Below are positions 12,601 to 24,514 of a stretch of 64,000 nucleotides of DNA, one piece after another. The position numbers and the translations under genes were made by a program. Position 1 is the first letter of the stretch. Each line of letters begins with the position of its first letter. The notes below the pieces were generated by a model. That model did not search any database. It was not told the origin of the DNA and worked only from the letters and a program-made list of their open reading frames with translations. This DNA is from Coenobita brevimanus (taxonomy: Eukaryota; Arthropoda; Malacostraca; Decapoda; Coenobitidae): assembly GCA_032717465.1 (NCBI GenBank), contig JAVRFU010003718.1, positions 294,824 through 358,823 on the forward strand, read 5' to 3'.

Positions 12601-12781
12601 GTTACAAGATTGTGACAGAAAATAGGGTTGTGTTGTTGTGGTGCAGTGGTAAATCGCGTGTTTAATATATGGAAATCTTCAGTTCGGTTCTTTATAAGTT
12701 AATTTTTCTGATGATTTTTCCTGTGTATAATATACAGGTTCTCTCTTCATTCTGACTTACCGTAAGTGTTTGAGATAGATT
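9660..12781 (+). repeat. HOR copy 4 (12 monomers)
   Basis: The order is standard and the length is 3122 bp. The m8 island is shortened (near 11583). The hairpin of m10 carries an unpaired variant at 12203-12221. Confidence 0.9.
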
Positions 12782-15646
12782 AAAAGCATCTACTTCCCAG
12801 AGTGCCAGGGTAACGGTTAACTCACCCTCTTCAGGCCCACAGTGGGGAGCGTAGGGACGTTGGTTACAAGATTGTGACAACGTGACTTTCAATTTATCTG
12901 GTCGTGGAGGAGTGGTATATTGCCTTGCGCTCACCTGAGAGTCCCGGGTCAGATTTTTGGCATAGTTAATTTTTCTGATGATTTTTCCTGTGTAAAAAAT
13001 TCAGGTTCTTTCTTCATTCTGATTTGCCGTAAGTGTTTGAGATAGATTAAAAGCATGTACTTGCCCGAGTGGCAAAGGGTTATCTCACCCATATCATGAG
13101 GAGAGTCGAGGGCGGAGGGACGTTGTTTACAAGGTTAAATAAATATCGTGTTTTTATGGTGCAGTGGTAAGTCGCTTGACTGACACTTGGAAATCATGAG
13201 TTCGATTCTTTAAATGTTAATTTTTCTGATGATTTTTCCTGTGTAAAAATTACAAGTTCTCTCTTCATTTTGACTTGCCGCAAGTATTTGGGATTGATTA
13301 AAAGCATCTACTTGCCCGAGTGCCAGGGAGTTAACTCACCCGCTTCAGGCCGTCAGTGGGGGACGGAGGGACGTTGGTTACAAGATTGTGACAACATGAC
13401 CTACATTTTATCTGGTCGTGGTGTAGTGCTATGCAGCCTGGCTCTCACCTGAGAGTCCCGGGTCCGATTTTTGGCATATTGTTAATTTTTCTGATGATTT
13501 TTCCTGTGTAAAAAATACAGATTCTCTTTTCATTCTGACTTGCCGTAAGTGTTTGGGATAAATTAAAAGCATCTACTTGCCCGAGTGCCAGGGGGTTAAC
13601 TCACCCTCTTCAACACGACAGTAGGGGGCGGAGGGACGTTGGTTACAAGATGTGACAAAGTATATTTATCTACTTGTGGTGTAGTGGTAAGTCGCTTGTC
13701 TCTCACGTGAAAGTCACGGTCTCGATTCTTCGGATATTGTTAATTTTTTCTGATGATTCTTCCTGTGTAAAAAATACAGGTTCTCTTTTCATTCTGACTT
13801 GCCGTAAGTGTTTGGGATAAATTAAAAGCATCTACTTGCCCGAGTGCCAGGGGGTTAACTCACCCTCTTCAAGGCGACAGTAGGGGGCGGAGGGACGTTG
13901 GTTACAAGATGTGACAACGTTGTAACTTGTTTGTGTTGTTGTGGTGTAGTTGTAAGTCGATTGCCTGTCACCTGGAAGTCATGAATTCGATTCTTTGTAT
14001 GTTTATTTTTCTGATGATTTCTCCTGTGTAAAAAATACAAGTTCTCTCTTCATTCTGACTTGCCGCAAGTATTTGGGATTGATTAAAAGCATCTACTTGC
14101 CCGAGTGTCAGGGGGTTAACTCACCCGCTTCAGCCCCACAGTGGGGAGCGGAGGGACGTTGGATACAAGATTGTGACAACGTGACTTTCAATTTATCTCG
14201 TCGTGGTGAAGTGGTATATTGCCTTGCTCTCACCTGAGACTCCCGGGTCCGATTTTTGGCATATTGTTAATTTTTCTGATGATTTTTCCTGTGTAAAAAA
14301 TACAGGTTCTCTGTTCATTCTGACTTGCCTTAAGTGTTTGGGATAGATTAAAAGCATCCACTTGCCCGAGTGCCAGAGGGTTAACTCACCCTCTTCAGGA
14401 AGACAGTAGGGGGCGGAGGGACGTTGGTTACAAGATTGTGACCACATGACATATATTTAATCTGGTCGTGGTGTAATGGTATGCCGCCTGGCTCTCACCT
14501 GAGAGTTCCGGGTCCGATTTTTGGCATATTATTAATTTTTCTGATGATTTTTCCTGTGTAAAAAATACAGTTTCTCTGTTCATTCTGACTTGCCGCAAGT
14601 GCTTGAGATAGATTAAAAGCATCTACTTGCGCGAGTGCCAGGGGGTTAACTCACCCTCTTTAGGCCGACAGTTGGGGGCGGAGGGACGTTGGTTACAAAA
14701 TTGTAACAACTCAATATACTGTTTATCTAGTTCTGGTGTGCTGGTAAGTCGCTTGTCTCTCACCCGAAAGTCACGGTCGATTCTTCGTATATTGTTAATT
14801 TTTCTGATAATTTTTCCTGTATAAAAAATACAGGTTCCCTCTTCATTCTGACTTGCCGTAAGTATTTGAGATAGATTAAAAGCATCTACTTGCCCGAGTT
14901 CCAAGGGGTTAACTCACCGACTTAGGACGACAGTGGAGGGCGGAGGGACGTTGTTTACAAGATTATGACAACGTGAATTGTATAATTGTGGTGTCGTGAT
15001 AAGTCGCGTGTCTGTCACCTGAAAATCTTGGGTTCGATTATCTGTATTTTTCTATATCTGTTGATTTTCCCTGTGTAAAAAATACAGTTTCTCTCTTCAT
15101 TCTGACTTGCCGTAAGTGTTTGGGATAGATTAAAAGCATCTACTTGCCCGAGTGCCAGGGGATTAATTCACCGTCTTCAGGCCGACAGTGGGGGGCTGAG
15201 TGTAGTTGGTTACAAGACTGTGACAAAGTATATTTACCTACTTGTGGTGTAGTGGTAAGTCGCTTGTCTCTCACGTCAAAGTCACGGTCTTGATTCTTCG
15301 TATATTGTTAATTTTTCTGATGATTTTTCCTGTGTAAAAAATACAGGTTCTCTTTTCATTCTGACTTGCCGTAAGTGTTTGGGATAAATTAAAAGCATCT
15401 ACTTGCCCGAATGCCAGGGGGTTAACTCACCCTCTTTAGGACGACAGTAGGGGGCGGAGGGACGTTGGTTACAAGATTGTGACACATTGTGGCTGTGATG
15501 TTGTGGTGCAGTGGTAAGTCGCGTGCCTAGTAAATGGAAATCTTAAGTTCGATTCTTTGTATGTTAATTTTTCTGATGATTTTTCCTTTGTATAATATAC
15601 AGGTTCTCTCTTCATTCTGACTTGCCGTAAGTGTTTGAGATAGATT
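12782..15646 (+). repeat. HOR copy 5 (11 monomers, m10 missing)
   Basis: At 2865 bp it is one monomer short. After the m9 module near 15030 the sequence continues directly into the tail that normally precedes m11, so m10 is cleanly absent. Confidence 0.85.
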
Positions 15647-16942
15647 AAAAGCATTTACTTGCCAGAGTGCCAGGGTAACGGTTAACTCACCCTCTTCAGC
15701 CCCACAGTGGGGAGCGTAGGGACGTTGGTTACAAGATTGTGACAACGTGACTTTCAATTTATCTGGTCGTGGAGGAGTGGTATATTGCCTTGCGCTCACC
15801 TGAGAGTCCCGGGTCAGATTTTTGGCATAGTTAATTTTTCTGATGATTTTTCCTGTGTAAAAAATTCAGGTTCTTTCTTCATTCTGATTTGCCGTAAATG
15901 TTTGAGATAGATTAAAAGTATGTACTTGCCCGAGTGGCAAGGGGTTATCTCACCCATATCAGGAGGAGAGTCGAGGGCGGAGGGACGTTGTTTACAAGGC
16001 GAAATACCTTGTTGTTATGGTGCAGTGGTAAGTCGCTTGACTGACACTTGGAAATCACGAGTTTGTTTCTTTAAATGTTAATTTTTCTGATGATTTTTCC
16101 TGTGTAAAAATTACAAGTTCTCTCTTCATTTTGACTTGCCGCAAGTATTTGGGATTGATTAAAAGCATCTACTTGCCCGAGTGCCAGGGAGTTAACTCAC
16201 CCGCTTCAGGCCGACAGTGGGGGACGGAGGGACGTTGGTTACAAGATTGTGACAACATGACCTACATTTTATCTGGTCGTGGTGTAGTGCTATGCGGCCT
16301 GGCTCTCACCTGAGAGTCCCGGGTCCGATTTTTGGCATATTGTTAATTTTTCTGATGATTTTTCCTGTGTAAAAAATACAGGTTCTCTTTTCATTCTGAC
16401 TTGCCGTAAGTGTTTGGGATAAATTAAAAGCATCTACTTGCCAGAGTGCCAGGGGGTTAACTCACCCTCTTCAAGACGACAGTAGGGGGCGGAGGGACGT
16501 TGGTTACAAGATGTGACAAAGTATATTTATCTACTTGTGGTGTAGTGGTAAGTCGCTTGTCTCTCACGTGAAAGTCACGGTCTCGATTCTTCGGAAATTG
16601 TTAATTTTTTCTGATGATTCTTCCTGTGTAAAAAATACAGGTTCTCTTTTCATTCTGACTTGCCGTAAGTGTTTGGGATAAATTAAAAGCATCTACTTGC
16701 CCGAATGCCAGGGGGTTAACTCACCCTCTTTAGGACGACAGTAGGGGGCGGAGGGACGTTAGTTATAAGATTGTGACACATTTTGTGGATGTGTTGTTGT
16801 GGTGCAGTGGTAAGTCGCGTGCCCAATGTATTGAAATCTTAAGTTCGATTCCTTGTATGTTAATTTTTCTGATGATTTTTCCTGTGTATAAAATACAGGT
16901 TCTCTCTTCATTCTGACTTGCCGTAAGTGTTTGAGATAGATT
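15647..16942 (+). repeat. HOR copy 6 (5 monomers; m5-m11 missing)
   Basis: Only m1, m2, m3, m4 and m12 are present, in 1296 bp. The break lies in the shared tail near 16690, as expected for unequal exchange between related monomers in register. Confidence 0.85.
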
Positions 16943-19900
16943 AAAAGCATCTACTTGCCCGAGTGCCAGGGTAATGGTTAACTCACCCTCTTCAGCCCCA
17001 CAGTGGGGAGCGTAGGGACGTTGGTTACAAGATTATGACAACGTGACTTTCAATTTATCTGGTCGTGGAGGAGTGATATTTTGCCTTGCGCTCACCTGAG
17101 AGTCCCGGGTCAGATTTTTGGCATAGTTAATTTTTCTGATGATTTTTCCTGTGTAAAAAATTCAGGTTCTTTCTTCATTCTGATTTGCCGTAAGTGTTTG
17201 AGATAGATTAAAAGCATGTACTTGCCCGAATGGCAAGGGGTTAACTCACCCATATCAGGACGAGAGTCGAGGGCGGAGGGACGTTGTTTACAAGGTTGTT
17301 TTAGAAGCGTGTTGTTATGGTGCCGTGGTAAGTCGCTTGACTGTCAATTGGAAATCATGCGTTCGATTCTTAAAATGTTAATTTTTCTGATGATTTTTCC
17401 TGTGTAAAAAATACAAGTTCTCTCTTCATTTTGACTTGCCGCAAGTATTTGGGATTGATTAAAAGCATCTACTTGCCCGAGTGCCAGGAAGTTAACTCAC
17501 CCGCTTCAGGCCGACAGTGGGGGAAGGAGGGACGTTGGTTACAAGATTGTGACAACATGACCTACATTTTATCTGGTCGTGGTGTAGTGCTATGCGGCCT
17601 GGCTCTCACCTGAGAGTCCCGGGTCCGATTTTTGGCATATTGTTAATTTTTCTGATGATTTTTCCTGTGTAAAAAATACAGGTTCTCTTTTCATTCTGAC
17701 TTGCCGTAAGTGTTTGGGATAAATTAAAAGCATCTACTTGCCCGAGTGCCAGGGGGTTAACTCACCCTCTTCAAGACGACAGTAGGGGGCGGAGGGACGT
17801 TGGTTACAAGATGTGACAAAGTATATTTATCTACTTGTGGTGTAGTGGTAAGTCGCTTGTCTCTCACGTGAAAGTCACGGTCTCGATTTTTCGGATATTG
17901 TTAATTTTTCTGATGATTTTTCCTGTGTAGAAAATACAGGTTCTCTTTTCATTCTGACTTGCCGTAAGTGTTTGGGATAAATTAAAAGCATCTACTTGCC
18001 CGAGTGCCAGGGGGTTAACTCACCCTCTTCAAGGCGACAGTACGGGGCGGAGGGACGTTGGTTACAAGATGTGACAACGTTCTAACTTGTTTGTGTCGTT
18101 GTGGTGTAGTTGTAAGTCGATTGCCTGTCACCTGGAAGTCATGAATTCGATTCTTTGTATGTTTATTTTTCTTTTGATTTTTCCTGTGTAAAAAATACAA
18201 GTTCTCTCTTCATTCTGACTTACCGCAAGTATTTGGGATTGATTAAAAGCATCTACTTGCCCGAGTGTCAGGGGGTTAACTCACCCGCTTCAGCCCCACA
18301 GTGGGGAGCGGAGGGACGTTGGATACAAGATTGTGACAACGTGACTTTCAATTTATCTCGTCGTGGAGAAGTGGTATATTGCCTTGCTCTCACCTGAGAC
18401 TCCCGGGTCCGATTTTTGGCATATTGTTAATTTTTCTGATGATTTTTCCTGTGTAAAAAATACAGGTTCTCTGTTCATTGTGACTTGCCTTAAGTGTTTG
18501 GGATAGATTAAAAGCATCTACTTGCCCGAGTGCCAGAGGGTTAACTCACCCTCTTCAGGAAGACAGTAGGGGGCGGAGGGACGTTGGTTACAAGATTGTG
18601 ACCACATGACATATATTTAATCTGGTCGTGGTGTAATGGTATGCCGCCTGGCTCTCACCTGAGAGTTCCGGGTCCGATTTTTGGCATATTATTAATTTTT
18701 CTGATGATTTTTCCTGTGTAAAAAATACAGTTTCTCTGTTCATTCTGACTTGCCGCAAGTGCTTGAGATAGATTAAAAGCATCTACTTGCGCGAGTGCCA
18801 GGGGGTTAACTCACCCTCTTTAGGCCGACAGTTGGGGGCGGAGGGACGTTGGTTACAAAATTGTAACAACTCAATATACTGTTCATCTAGTTCTGGTGTG
18901 CTGGTAAGTCGCTTGTCTCTCACCCGAAAGTCACGGTCGATTCTTCGTATATTGTTAATTTTTCTGATAATTTTTCCTGTATAAAAAATACAGGTTCCCT
19001 CTTCATTCTGACTTGCCGTAAGTATTTGAGATAGATTAAAAGCATCTACTTGCCCGAGTTCCAAGGGGTTAACTCACCGACTTAGGACGACAGTGGAGGG
19101 CGGAGGGACGTTGTTTACAAGATTATGACAACGTGACTCTTAATTGTATAATTGTGGTGTCGTGATAAGTCGCGTGTCTGTCACCTGAAAATCTTGGGTT
19201 CGATTCTCTGTATGTTTATTTATCTGTTGATTTTCCCTGTGTAAAAAATACAGTTTCTCTCTTCATTCTGACTTGCCGTAAGTGTTTGGGATAGATTAAA
19301 AGCATCTACTTGTCCGAGTGCCAGGGGGTTTACTCACCCTCTTCAGGACGACAGTGGGGAGCGGAGGGACGTTGGTTACAAGATTGTGACAACATGACCT
19401 ATATTTAATGTGGTCGTGGTGTAGTGGTATGCCGCCTGGCTCTCACCTGAGAGTCCCGGGTACGATTTTTGGCATATTGTTAATTTTTCTGATGATTTTT
19501 CCTATATAAAAAATATAGGTTCTCTCTTCATTCTGACTTGCCGTAAGTGTTTGAGATAGAATAAAAGCATCTACTTGCCCGAGTACCAGGGGGTTAATTC
19601 ACCGTCTTCAGGCCGACAGTGGGGGGTTGAGTGTAGTTGGTTACAAGACTGTGACAACGTTTATTTACCTACTTGTGGTGTAGTGGTAAGTCGCTTGTCT
19701 CTCACGTCAAAGTCACGGTCTTGATTCTTCGTATATTGTTAATTTTTCTGATGATTTTTCCTGTGTAAAAAATACAGGTTCTGTTTTCATTCTGACTTGC
19801 CGTAAGTGTTTGGGATAAATTAAAAGCATCTACTTGCCCTTATTCAGGGGGTTAACTCACCCTCTTTAGGACGACAGTAGGGGGCGGAGGGACGTTGGTA

Positions 19901-20079
19901 ACAAGATTGTGACAATTTGAAAAAGCTGTGTTGTTGTGGTGCAGTGGTAAGTCGCGTGTCTAATGTCTGGAAATCATGAGCTCGATTCATTATATGTTAA
20001 ATTTTCTGATGATTTTTCCTGTGTAAAAAATACATGTTCTCTCCTCATTATGACTTGCCGTAAGTGTTTGAGATAGATT
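16943..20079 (+). repeat. HOR copy 7 (12 monomers)
   Basis: This is a full 3137-bp unit. The m10 hairpin at 19501-19519 carries a paired double change relative to the usual sequence. The first tail reads CTACTTGCCCGAGTGCCAGG rather than the TTTACTTGCCAGAG form of copies 1-3. Confidence 0.9.
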
Positions 20080-22447
20080 AAAAGCATCTACTTGCCCGAG
20101 TGCCAGGGTAACGGTCAACTCACCCTCTTCAGCACCACAGTGGGGAGCGGAGGGACGTTGGTTACAAGATTGTGACAACGTGACTTTCAATTTATCTGGT
20201 CGTGGAGGAGTGGTATATTGCCTTGCGCTCACCTCAGAGTCCCGGGTCAGATTTTTGTCATAGTTAATTTTTCTGATGATTTTTCCTGTGTAAAAAATAC
20301 AAGTTCTCTCTTCATTTTGACTTGCCGCAAGTATTTGGGATTGATTAAAAGCATCTACTTGCCCGAGTGCCAGGGAGTTAACTCACCCGCTTCAGGCCGA
20401 CAGTGGGGGACGGAGGGACGTTGGTTACAAGATTGTGACAACATGACCTACATTTTATCTGGTCGTGGTGTAGTGCTATGCGGCCTGCTCTCACCTGAGA
20501 GTCCCGGGTCCGATTTTTGGCATATTGTTAATTTTTCTGATGATTTTTCCTGTGTAAAAAATACAGGTTCTCTCTTCATTCTGACTTGCCGTAAGTGTTT
20601 GAGATAGAATAAAAGATTCTACTTGCGCGAGTGCCAGGGGGTTAATTCACCGTCTTCAGGCCGACAGTGGAGGGCTGAGTGTAGTTGGTTACAAGATGTG
20701 ACAAAGTATATTTATCTACTTGTGGTGTAGTGGTAAGTCGCTTGTCTCTCACGTGAAAGTCACGGTCTCGATTCTTTGTATATTGTTAATTTTTCTGATG
20801 ATTTTTCCTGTGTCAAAAATACAGGTTCTCTTTTCATTCTGACTTGCCGTAAGTGTTTGGGATAAATTAAAAGCATCTACTTGCCCGAGTGCCAGGGGGT
20901 TAAGTCACCCTCTTCAGGACGACAGTAGGGGGCGGAGGCACGTTGGTTACATGATGTGACAACGTTGTAACTTGTTTGTGTTGTTGTGGTGTAGTTGTAA
21001 GTCGATTGTCTGTCACCTGGAAGTCATGAATTCGATTCTTTGTATGTTAATTTTTCTGATGATTTTTCCTGTGTAAAAAATACAAGTTCTCTCTTCATTC
21101 TGACTTGCCGCAAGTATTTGGGATTGATTAAAAGCATCTACTTGCCCGAGTGTCAGGGGGTTAACTCACCCGCTTCAGCCCCACAGTGGGGAGCGGAGGG
21201 ACGTTGGATACAAAATTGTGACAACGTGACTTTCAATTTATCTCGTCGTGGAGAAGTGGTATATTGCCTTGCTCTCACCTGAGAGTCCCGGGTCAGATTT
21301 TTGGCATAGTTAATTTTTCTGATGATTTTTCCTGTTTAAAAAATACAGGTTCTCTCTTCATTCTGACTTGCCTTAAGTGTTTGGGATAGATTAAAAGCAT
21401 CTACTTGCCCGAGTGCCAGAGGGTTAACTCACCCTCTTCAGGAAGACAGTATGGGGCGGAGGGACGTTGGTTACAAGATTGTGACCACATGACATATATT
21501 TAATCTGGTCGTGGTGTAATGGTATGCCGCCTGGCTCTCACCTGAGAGTTCCGGGTCCGATTTTTGGCATATTATTAATTTTTCTGATGATTTTTCCTGT
21601 GTAAAAAATACAGTTTCTCTGTTCATTCTGACTTGCCGCAAGTGCTTGAGATAGATTAAAAGCATCTACTAGCGCGAGTGCCAGGGGGTTAATTCACCGT
21701 CTTGAGGCCGACAGTGGGGGGCGGAGGGACGTTGGTTACAAAATTGTAACAACTCAATATACTGTTTATCTAGTTCTGGTGTGCTGGTAAGTCGCTTGTC
21801 TCTCACCCGAAAGTCACGGTCGATTCTTCGTATATTGTTAATTTTTCTGATAATTTTTCCTGTATAAAAAATACAGGTTCCCTCTTCATTCTGACTTGCC
21901 GTAAGTATTTGAGATAGATTAAAAGCATCTCTTTGCCCGAGTTCCAAGGGGTTAACTCACCGACTTAGGACGACAGTGGAGGGCGGAGGGACGTTGTTTA
22001 CAAGATTATGACAACGTGACTCTTAATTGTATAGTTGTGGTGTCGTGATAAGTCGCGTGTCTGTCACCTGAAAATCTTGGGTTCGATTTTCTGTATGTTT
22101 ATTTATCTGTTGATTTTCCCTGTGTAAAAAATACAGGTTCTCTTTTCATTCTGACTTGCCGTAAGTGTTTGGGATAAATTAAAAGCATCTACTTGCCCGA
22201 GTGCCAGGGGGTTAACTCACCCTCTTTAGGACGACAGTAGGGGGCGGAGGGACGTTGGTTACATGATTGTGAAAAAAGTGAATGGTTGTGTTGTTGTGGT
22301 GCAGCGGTAAGTCGCTTGTTTGTTACCTGGAAATCATGAGATCGATTTATCGATTCTTTGTATGTTAATTTTTCTGATGATTTTTCCTGTGTAAAAAATA
22401 CAGGTTCTCTCTTCATTCTGACTTGCCGTAAGTGTTTGAGATAGATT
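20080..22447 (+). repeat. HOR copy 8 (9 monomers)
   Basis: Monomers m1, m3-m9 and an m12-like monomer are present in 2368 bp; m2, m10 and m11 are missing. Many diagnostic bases differ from the interior copies, for example GGAGCGG instead of GGAGCGTAG after the m1 tail. This fits a copy near the array edge that has escaped homogenisation. Confidence 0.85.
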
Positions 22448-23489
22448 AAAAGCATCTACTTGCCCGAGTGCCAGGGTAACGGTTAACTCACCCTCTTCAG
22501 CCCCACAGTGGGGAGCGGAGGGACGTTGGTTACAAGATTGTGACAACGTGACTTTCAATTTATCTGGTCGTGGAGGAGTGGTGTATTGCCTTGCGCTCAC
22601 CTCAGAGTCCCGGGTCAGATTTTTGGCATAGTTAATTTTTCTGATGAATTTTCCTGTGTAAAAAATTCAGGTTCTCTCTTCATTCTGACTTGCCGTAAGT
22701 GTTTGAGATAGATTAAAAGCATGTACTTGCCCGAGTGCCAAGGGGTTAACTCACCCACATCAGGACGAGAGTCGAGGGCGGAGGGACGTTGTTTACAAGG
22801 TTGTAACAACGTCAAAATCGATTTGTGTTGTTATGGTGCGGTGGTAAGTCGTTTGTCTATCACCTGGAAGTCATGCGTTCGATTCATTAAATGTTAATTT
22901 TACTGATGATTTTTCCTGTGTAAAAAATACAAGTTCTCTCTTCATTTTGACTTGCCGCAAGTATTTGGGATTGATTAAAAGCATCTACTTGCCCGAGTGC
23001 CAGGGGGTTAACTCACCCTCTTCAAGGCGACAGTAGGGGGCGGAGGGACGTTGGTTACAAGATGTGACAACGTTGTAACTTGTTTGTGTTGTTGTGGTGT
23101 AGTTGTAAGTCGATTGTCTGTCACCTGGAAGTCATGAATTCGATTCTTTGTATGTTAATTTTTCTGATGATTTTTCCTGTGTAAAAAATACAAGTTCTCT
23201 CTTCATTCTGACTTGCCGCAAGTATTTGGGATTGATTAAAAGCATCTACTTGCCCGAGTGTCAGGGGGTTAACTCACCCGCTTCAGCCCCACAGTGGGGA
23301 GCGGAGGGACGTTGGATACAAGATTGTGACAACGTGACTTTCAATTTATCTCGTCGTGGAGGAGTGGTATATTGCCTTGCGCTCACCTGAGAGTCCCGGG
23401 TCCGATTTTTGGCATATTGTTAATTTTTCTGACGATTTTTCCTGTGTAAAAAATACAGGTTCTCTCTTCAGTCTGACTTGAAGTAAGTG
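22448..23489 (+). repeat. HOR copy 9, terminal (m1, m2, m5, m6; truncated)
   Basis: Four monomers precede the array end. The m2 island here is long (GTAACAACGTCAAAATCG at 22803) and resembles the normal spacer of other monomers, so it may be closest to the ancestral state. The array breaks inside the tail after GACTTGAAGTAAGTGTT, where interior copies continue with TGAG. Confidence 0.85.
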
Positions 23490-24056
23490 TTCACCACTGC
23501 GCTCCCTCGGCCCTCTCTCTAGACTTGGAGAATTGACGGCTAGGATGCTGGGTCGACATACATTTATAATCATTCTTTTGCCTTATCAACGTTCTCTGTC
23601 TCAACCAGAGTTTAGGACTGCTTACTTAATCCTTTGTCTTCACTTATATAACCCCCAAACGTTTCACAATAAGGCAAGTTAAAATTAAAAAGGAAAAACA
23701 CAAAACTAACACATAAAGGTGGGTTTAGCTGAGCTTGACAATAAATTGGTTTTGGGATAAATAATTACACTGAGAAAGAGTGTCTGAGAAAGAGGTGGAT
23801 CTGATTAGTATGTCAATAATGAGAAAGCTTTGGGGTAGTCTATGGATAATTAAGATAGAAGATAAATAATAACTGAGAGAATAAATAGGAACTTCGATAA
23901 TTATATGGTAAATGGAGGGTTTGTCTTAATATGGAAATAAATAAACAGGTTTGTGGGTTGGAGAAACAGAGGGCAGGACACACCAAACAAAACCATGCTA
24001 GTTTTATCACGGGGTTCATCTCATCACTAAATAGCCTTAAACATGTCTTCCTAGCC

Positions 24057-24058
<2 letters not shown>
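23490..24058. other. Non-coding lead stretch of unit 1 (copies 37515-38089, 56974-57548)
   Basis: About 570 bp of AT-rich sequence without a supported gene. The copies differ by scattered single bases, with an 8-base difference near 23758, where units 2 and 3 read GATAGTCTAGAAATAA. Confidence 0.6.
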
Positions 24059-24109
<51 letters not shown>

Positions 24110-24150
24110 AGGTAGGTAGGTAGGTAGGTAGGTAGGTAGGAAGGAAGACA
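24059..24150. repeat. (GT)n then (TAGG)n microsatellite, unit 1
   Basis: About 46 bp of GT is followed by GGTA/TAGG tetranucleotides and AAGG variants. Units 2 and 3 carry the same compound repeat at 38090-38384 and 57549-57710. The GT part is about 178 bp in unit 2 and about 43 bp in unit 3. Confidence 0.95.
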
Positions 24151-24483
24151 GGCAGGCACGCAGGCAGGTAGGCAAGTTAGTCCATCCTAAACCTAAACTG
24201 AATCGTTTAACTGTAATCTCTTCGAAAGGACTAAGAATTATGACCAAGGCGCCTGATACACTGTTGGTAACGAGTACTGTGCCATCTCAAGTCAGTGACG
24301 AGGCTATAAAAATATCACCCAATTCTCCTCTCAGCAACATACAGGGGAAGAGGCTTGATAACTGGGCACTGGTCGAGGGAGCTAGTGATTTGAGGTGCCA
24401 GTCATCGGTGTTCGTTAGTGATGTTACGGGAGCTAGTTTGGTGATGAAGCAGAACTGCCTCAAGAACACGAACACGATAACGA

Positions 24484-24514
<31 letters not shown>

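Larger units (their letters stand above)
1..23489 (+). repeat. tRNA-derived satellite array with 12-mer higher-order repeats
   Basis: The stretch is a continuous head-to-tail array of monomers of about 251-267 bp; I count about 90. The anchor TTAATTTTTCTGATGA falls at 185, 436, 700, 958, 1220, 1485, 1750, 2013, 2273, 2538, 2797, 3055 and 3322, so the pattern repeats after 12 monomers and 3137 bp. Every monomer has a tRNA-like module, two T runs, an imperfect hairpin and a tail running from TTCATTCTGACTTGCC to GGGACGTTGGTTACAAGA. Modules fall into three classes: P (Glu-like, with AGTCCCGGGT), R (Glu-type loop, with GTCACGGTC) and Q (Asp-like, TTCGATTC arm). Their order in one HOR is PQPRQPPRQPRQ, which reads as repeated P-R-Q trimers with losses. 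The array enters from the left edge of the window and stops abruptly at 23489. Short reading frames inside it are by-products of the repeat. Confidence 0.95.

Noticed and set aside
1..23480. Dozens of 60-135 codon open frames on both strands
   Set aside because: They recur with the satellite period, overlap one another on opposite strands, and differ between copies by stops and shifts. They are products of the repeat, not genes.
1..23489. CRISPR-like reading of the array with variable islands as spacers
   Set aside because: The repeats are about 260 bp, the islands occur at only two of twelve positions, and there are no associated genes. The setting is eukaryotic.
1..23489. Functional tRNA gene cluster
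   Set aside because: The outer acceptor stem does not pair in modules checked by hand, and the anticodon stems are weak. Only the internal promoter-like parts are kept.
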